Part shown: piece after piece, positions 15,201 to 17,611 of the stretch
How the letters are laid out: every line of letters begins with the position of its first letter
How positions within the stretch are numbered: position 1 is the stretch's first letter
Source of the DNA: Betaproteobacteria bacterium
GTDB lineage: Bacteria; Pseudomonadota; Gammaproteobacteria; Burkholderiales; Usitatibacteraceae
NCBI GenBank assembly: GCA_012274175.1
Contig: JAAOZZ010000362.1
Coordinates: 1 to 17,611 of the forward strand
Reading direction: 5' to 3'
Length of the DNA: 17,611 nucleotides
Program-made: the position numbers and the translations under genes
The notes under the pieces: model-generated
Databases searched by the model: none
What the model was told of the DNA's origin: nothing
Seen by the model: the letters and a program-made list of their open reading frames with translations, nothing else

Positions 15201-16251
15201 CGGGGACGCGGGCTCCCTCGAGGCCGAAGGCTCCATCGACCTTTCCGCGCGGCGCGGCGCGATCCGCATCCGGGCGGCACGGGTCCCGGTCATGCAGTTG
15301 CCGTCCCGCTTCGTCGCGTTGAGCGGCGAGGCGCGCCTGGAGGCGGGCGACAAGGGATTGATCGCGACGGGAAGCCTCGCGGCCGACGCGGGATGGATCG
15401 GCGCTCTCGCCGCAGCCCCGCCCTCGCCTTCGGACGACGTGATCGTGGTGCGCGCCTCGCAGCCCACCGAGCCCGCCGCGAAGCCGCGCGAGCCCATCCG
15501 CCTCGACCTGCGCTTCGCGCTGGGCGATCACATGTACTTCCAGGGCCGCGGCCTCGACACGCGCCTTTCCGGCGACGTCCACGTGACTGGAGAAGCCGCC
15601 GCCGGCGCGTTGCGCGCGAGCGGCGCCATCCGCACCGAGGGCGGCACCTACGACGGCTACGGCCAGAAGCTCAGCATCGAGCGCGGCGTGCTGCAGTTCG
15701 CGGGCCCCATCGACAATCCGCTGCTCAACGTGCGGGCGATGCGCACCGGGCTCGCCGTGGAGGCGGGTGTCGAGGTGACGGGCAGCACGTCGCGGCCGCG
15801 CGTGCGCCTCGTGTCCACGCCCGAGGTGCCGGAGCCGGAGAAGCTTTCGTGGCTCGTGCTCGGGCGCGGCCCCTCGGACCTCGCGCCCGGAGATGCGTCG
15901 GTGCTGGTGTCGGCCGCGGCCTCGATGCTCGGCAGGGGCGATCCCGGGAGCGACATCGGCAGGAAGCTGGGCTTCGACGAGGTGGGCATCGGCCGCAGCG
16001 GCAACAACAGCGTGCTGGGCGTGCTGCCCCAGAGCACGGTCGCGGGACGCACGGGCACCGCATCGGCCGCGGAAGTGGTGACCGTGGGCAAGAAGCTCAC
16101 CCGCAACGTGCACCTGAGCTACGAGCAGGGACTGGCGGACGCCGAAGGGGCCTTGCGGGTGACGTGGGAGATCTCGCGGCGATTCCAGATCCTGGTGCGC
16201 GCGGGCTACCTGCCGGGTCTGGACGCGGTCTACCGCTGGACGTTCCCCTGA
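12271..16251 (+). CDS. tamB: Translocation/assembly module protein TamB (AsmA-like/DUF490)
   Basis: TamB is a very long periplasm-spanning protein anchored in the inner membrane that contacts TamA. It belongs to the AsmA-like group, proposed to form a lipid-conducting groove. The 1326-residue length fits the family. A proline-rich cytosolic start and arginines precede one membrane helix at about 20-43 (ALAIALAAVLAIAALLAALG). A long series of beta-strand repeats fills the periplasmic part. The C-terminal DUF490 domain is clear from IRLDLRFALGDHMYFQGRGL near 1077 through GTYDGYGQKLSIERGVLQFA, PEPEKLSWLVLGRG, SVLGVLPQSTVAGRTG and the ending YRWTFP. ATG 12271 lies 7 bases after tamA, so the two form an operon. 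No strong promoter lies between them. Confidence 0.92.
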   Translation: MSAIDSPPPPPAPRRRFRRALAIALAAVLAIAALLAALGWWIVATPGGAQLVVAKVANLLGHGAKIEGVEGRLGGTLRIRRIEIDRPDLYVRIDDLVLDTSPLDPLRGWLVVHRLHAGSIEVRTASSAGAARLPVSFTPPYPVRLEDGRIDTLRYGAITAAERDAKDPRSKQAARDAARAKDVVLHDIVLRGEGDRTRWTIGEAAVRTEFGAARVSGTLGNTTPFALELSGSFDGALQERALRATAKLHGTLASFEADVDAELAGTRASARAVLTPFSSTPVKSLTVSARDVDLARLAAGLPATRLALEANLAPEGRGFAGPVRIVNADPGPWDQRKLPFGSATARISATPERVDVTGLGLALLGGGSVEGEGAVEKGSVHARLHVAGVDLAALQRGLQETKLSGTVAVSARKDSQRFEVALEDPRFRIDGSAVLARERLDIEAMRVRTGAGTVVASGGASLAGKKEFRFQGRGEHFDPSAFVKTAAGDLTFTFAVSGTLAPNVAGVFRADLAPSRFAGLPAAGRIAVAGDRHRIEHCDVHVTLGETRLDATGRFGRPGDALQLALHSPNVSALAGPFGVALAGRLDAQARLTGTFESPAGSLSLDGSNLALPSNVHVRELALRVQAGSERSSPIDASLRAQGVALGKQTPPTPFARSLEATLKGTRSAHRLDIAVDMTAESKLHAVLRGGVDERARDLAWQGQVESLALNGYGAFALTAPATLVASAQRVELGDATLRGDWGEAHLVRTRWTPQALEVRGSTPGLEIQNLARSLKLGTLPRSNLVIAAAWDIRAAQAFEGSLDLHRVSGDLRVGDPALPLGLRALAVSVVAQQGRVRAVVRIDGEHVGRIEGEGSAAIERGAKGWQLARAAPISAQLSAQVPDLAPFAVWLGPEAKAGGRLEARIAVSGTGGDPRVSGTASAQDLVLREPQTGFELERGQVAVRMDGHTIALERLTASTPWRVPKGARARLGAAADGDAGSLEAEGSIDLSARRGAIRIRAARVPVMQLPSRFVALSGEARLEAGDKGLIATGSLAADAGWIGALAAAPPSPSDDVIVVRASQPTEPAAKPREPIRLDLRFALGDHMYFQGRGLDTRLSGDVHVTGEAAAGALRASGAIRTEGGTYDGYGQKLSIERGVLQFAGPIDNPLLNVRAMRTGLAVEAGVEVTGSTSRPRVRLVSTPEVPEPEKLSWLVLGRGPSDLAPGDASVLVSAAASMLGRGDPGSDIGRKLGFDEVGIGRSGNNSVLGVLPQSTVAGRTGTASAAEVVTVGKKLTRNVHLSYEQGLADAEGALRVTWEISRRFQILVRAGYLPGLDAVYRWTFP

Positions 16252-16327
16252 GGGGTCGCGCACGGGAAGGCTAGTCCGAACGGCGTATGCGGAGCTCGCG
16301 GCGTGTCGGAAAGCGCCCACACCCGCG

Positions 16328-16333
16328 TAAAAT
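16328..16333 (+). promoter_or_regulatory. Candidate -10 box for the zinc-ribbon gene
   Basis: TAAAAT is one base from consensus and lies about 70 bases before ATG 16402, in the 150-base gap after tamB. A -35 is weak (GTCGGA or TGTCGG at about 16304-16310). Nothing else is seen in this gap. Confidence 0.4.
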
Positions 16334-16401
16334 GGCGACTACAGCGGCGCCCGTTTCGCGATGGCGCCATCCGCCTGCCTCGATCCTTCCCCGGAGTCCC
16401 G

Positions 16402-16707
16402 ATGTACGAATGCCCCTGGTGCGGCCGCAAGAGCTTTTCCTTCTGGCAGAAACAATCCCTCGGCCCGAGCCGCTCCATCGCGTGCGGCCATTGCGCGCGC
16501 CGTGTGAGCGTGCCGTGGGGCCGCGCCCACCTCGCCGCGATCCCGGTGTTCGCCGGTGCGCTCGTGGGGCTGTGGTTCCTGGGCGATGCGTTCAACTCGA
16601 AGGTCGTCGCCCTCGCCGGCGGGTTCATCGGCTTGGCGGTGGGCATGGTCCTCACCATGCCGCTCTACCATCGCTTCGTGCCGCTGGTGAAGCCCGCGCG
16701 GCCCTAG
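16402..16707 (+). CDS. Small zinc-ribbon membrane protein
   Basis: This 101-residue protein of unknown function starts at ATG 16402, with GGAG at 16393-16396 as ribosome-binding site. Residues 1-31 form a zinc ribbon with two cysteine pairs (MYECPWCGRKSF and IACGHCARRVSVPW, i.e. CPWC and CGHC). Two hydrophobic segments follow at about 39-57 (LAAIPVFAGALVGLWFLGDA) and 63-84 (VVALAGGFIGLAVGMVLTMP). A basic tail ends the protein. The topology suggests a cytosolic metal-binding head on a membrane hairpin. It is alone between tamB and the convergent ribonucleotide reductase. Such ribbon-plus-hairpin proteins are widespread and mostly uncharacterised. Confidence 0.8.
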   Translation: MYECPWCGRKSFSFWQKQSLGPSRSIACGHCARRVSVPWGRAHLAAIPVFAGALVGLWFLGDAFNSKVVALAGGFIGLAVGMVLTMPLYHRFVPLVKPARP

Positions 16708-16711
16708 GTCC

Positions 16712-17611
16712 TCAGCCGCAGGCCCCCACCCATCCGCAGGCGCTGCAGAAATCGCAGCCGTCCTTGCGGATCACGGTGTAGTTGCCGCACTCTCGGCAGC
16801 GCGCGCCCTTCATGACCGCGGGCTCATCGTCGGCGCGAGGCGCTTCGAGGATGCCCATCTCGCGCGTGGGATAGCCACGCTCGTCGAGCACGCCCAGCAT
16901 CGCGTAGCGGTGGATCACCAGGCGCGCGAGGTAGGCGACCGTCGAGGGCCAGGTCTGCTGGCGCCGCTCCCCGGGCACGAAGGCCATGAAATCGCCGAGC
17001 GGCTCGGAGTAGTCGAGGAGCTTCCGCAGCTTCATGCCGATCCATGCGGGATCGACCACCCGCATGTCGAGCGAGAGGATGCGCGTCAAGCCGTCGAGCG
17101 CGCGCGGGTAGTGGCCCGAAAGCCAGATCGAGTACGGGCGCGTCGTGCCGTCGGGGAGCTGGATCTCCTTCAGGCCCGCCACGAACTCGTCGCCCGCCGC
17201 GGGGTTGGCCACGTCGACGGTCCAGGAGAGCGTGCCCTCGGTGCCCGTGCGCGGCTCCTCGACGCTGAACATGTGATCGAGCACCGGCGTGTGCGTCGGC
17301 GAATCGAGCGCGTGCAGCTGCTCGCACCTCCAGCGGACCACCTGCGCCATCGCGGCGACCACGCTCGGCACGAGGCGCTTCTCGCCGTGGGGCGGGAAGC
17401 GCATCTCGAAGGCGTCCTCGCCCACGGTGTGCGCGAGCACGTCCAACTTCTTCGCGAGCCAGCCGCGGTCGTCGGCGCGCATGTCCATGGAGAGGGTCTT
17501 GGCCACCGCTCCCAGTCCTCGCGGCTGCTCCGCTCCGTTCACCCACACCTCGAACGGGAAGGCGCGGCCGGCCTCCTCGACGTGCCCCACGAAGAGCGCG
17601 AAGCGCCCGGA
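16712..17611 (-). CDS. nrdJ: Adenosylcobalamin-dependent ribonucleotide reductase (class II), C-terminal part
   Basis: This is the 3' part of a B12-dependent class II ribonucleotide reductase, which makes deoxyribonucleotides without oxygen or a separate radical subunit. The frame is open to the window edge (…ALFVGHVEEAGRAFPFEVWV), so the catalytic barrel is outside. Visible are two related TSCPD-type repeats and a C-terminal cysteine-rich tail: C-x2-C (ARCRECGNYTVIRKDG), then C-x2-C-x2-C, and a final cysteine two residues from the end (CDFCSACGWVGACG). Such cysteines bind zinc and/or re-reduce the active site. GTG 17590 is only an internal valine. The stop lies 4 bases from the convergent 16402-16707 gene. 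Class II is inferred from this tail and repeats; the active site is not visible. Confidence 0.85.
   Translation of the reverse strand, partial: SGRFALFVGHVEEAGRAFPFEVWVNGAEQPRGLGAVAKTLSMDMRADDRGWLAKKLDVLAHTVGEDAFEMRFPPHGEKRLVPSVVAAMAQVVRWRCEQLHALDSPTHTPVLDHMFSVEEPRTGTEGTLSWTVDVANPAAGDEFVAGLKEIQLPDGTTRPYSIWLSGHYPRALDGLTRILSLDMRVVDPAWIGMKLRKLLDYSEPLGDFMAFVPGERRQQTWPSTVAYLARLVIHRYAMLGVLDERGYPTREMGILEAPRADDEPAVMKGARCRECGNYTVIRKDGCDFCSACGWVGACG
16883..17140 (-). repeat. Second copy of an internal TSCPD-type protein repeat
   Basis: This stretch encodes RPYSIWLSGHYPRALDG, then LSLDMR, and ends WPSTVAYLARLV with LGVLD. It aligns with bases 17303-17560, which encode FPFEVWVNGAEQPRGLG, LSMDMR, and VPSVVAAMAQVV with LHALD. 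Both copies are about 86 residues long and need only a one-residue gap near the start. They are diverged at the DNA level. Confidence 0.65.

Noticed and set aside
12676..16320. 1214-codon minus-strand open frame opposite tamB
   Set aside because: Low-complexity Arg/His/Ala composition antisense to a clear tamB; long antisense frames are expected where third positions are nearly all G or C.
1..17611. CRISPR arrays, tRNA or rRNA genes, insertion sequences, prophage or defence genes
   Set aside because: No regularly spaced repeats, cloverleaf sequences, transposase or integrase motifs were found on reading both strands; all the large frames are housekeeping or conserved genes.

Overview
The window is very GC-rich, densely coding chromosomal DNA with strong G/C preference at third codon positions. 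The gene set points to a betaproteobacterium, probably a lineage around Burkholderiales or Nitrosomonadales. It includes a metX-metW pair, a truncated regulatory PTS (EIIA of the mannose family, HPr, EI), a DUF971-ubiE-ubiJ ubiquinone cluster, tamA-tamB, and a B12-dependent ribonucleotide reductase. No mobile elements, CRISPR arrays, tRNAs or rRNAs were seen. The taxonomic statement is an inference from gene content, not from a marker search.

Layout from left to right. Bases 1-345 hold the C-terminal end of a ROK-family sugar kinase-like protein. Its first ~77 bases look inverted relative to the rest of the gene. A small helix-turn-helix-like protein (454-804) follows. Then come msrB on the minus strand and, divergently, ampG plus an unknown helical protein (2624-3193) in a tight pair. 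Convergent to these is the minus-strand methionine unit metX-metW (5009 to 3199). Its leader carries a SAM-II riboswitch (5060-5111) and an intrinsic-terminator hairpin that runs directly into the metX start codon. Upstream on the same strand lies the PTS operon, EIIA-ptsH-ptsI (7619 to 5182). From a divergent promoter region at 7620-7747, the plus-strand run DUF971 - ubiE - ubiJ - EamA transporter (7748-10303) is packed with 1-4 base overlaps. After a 142-base gap holding a possible small upstream ORF come tamA and tamB (10446-16251), the outer-membrane translocation and assembly module. A small zinc-ribbon membrane protein (16402-16707) follows, and the window closes with the convergent 3' part of an adenosylcobalamin-dependent ribonucleotide reductase that runs off the right edge.

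How the parts work together. metX and metW commit homoserine to methionine synthesis and are predicted to be shut off when S-adenosylmethionine binds the leader. The three PTS proteins form a phosphorelay without a sugar permease, so they are probably regulatory. UbiE and UbiJ act in late ubiquinone synthesis. TamA and TamB span the envelope. The points most worth a second look are the SAM-II element with a terminator as its apparent expression platform and no Shine-Dalgarno before metX, the inverted segment in the ROK gene, the degenerate HEPN-like motif in the unknown protein next to ampG, and the small ORF coupled to tamA.
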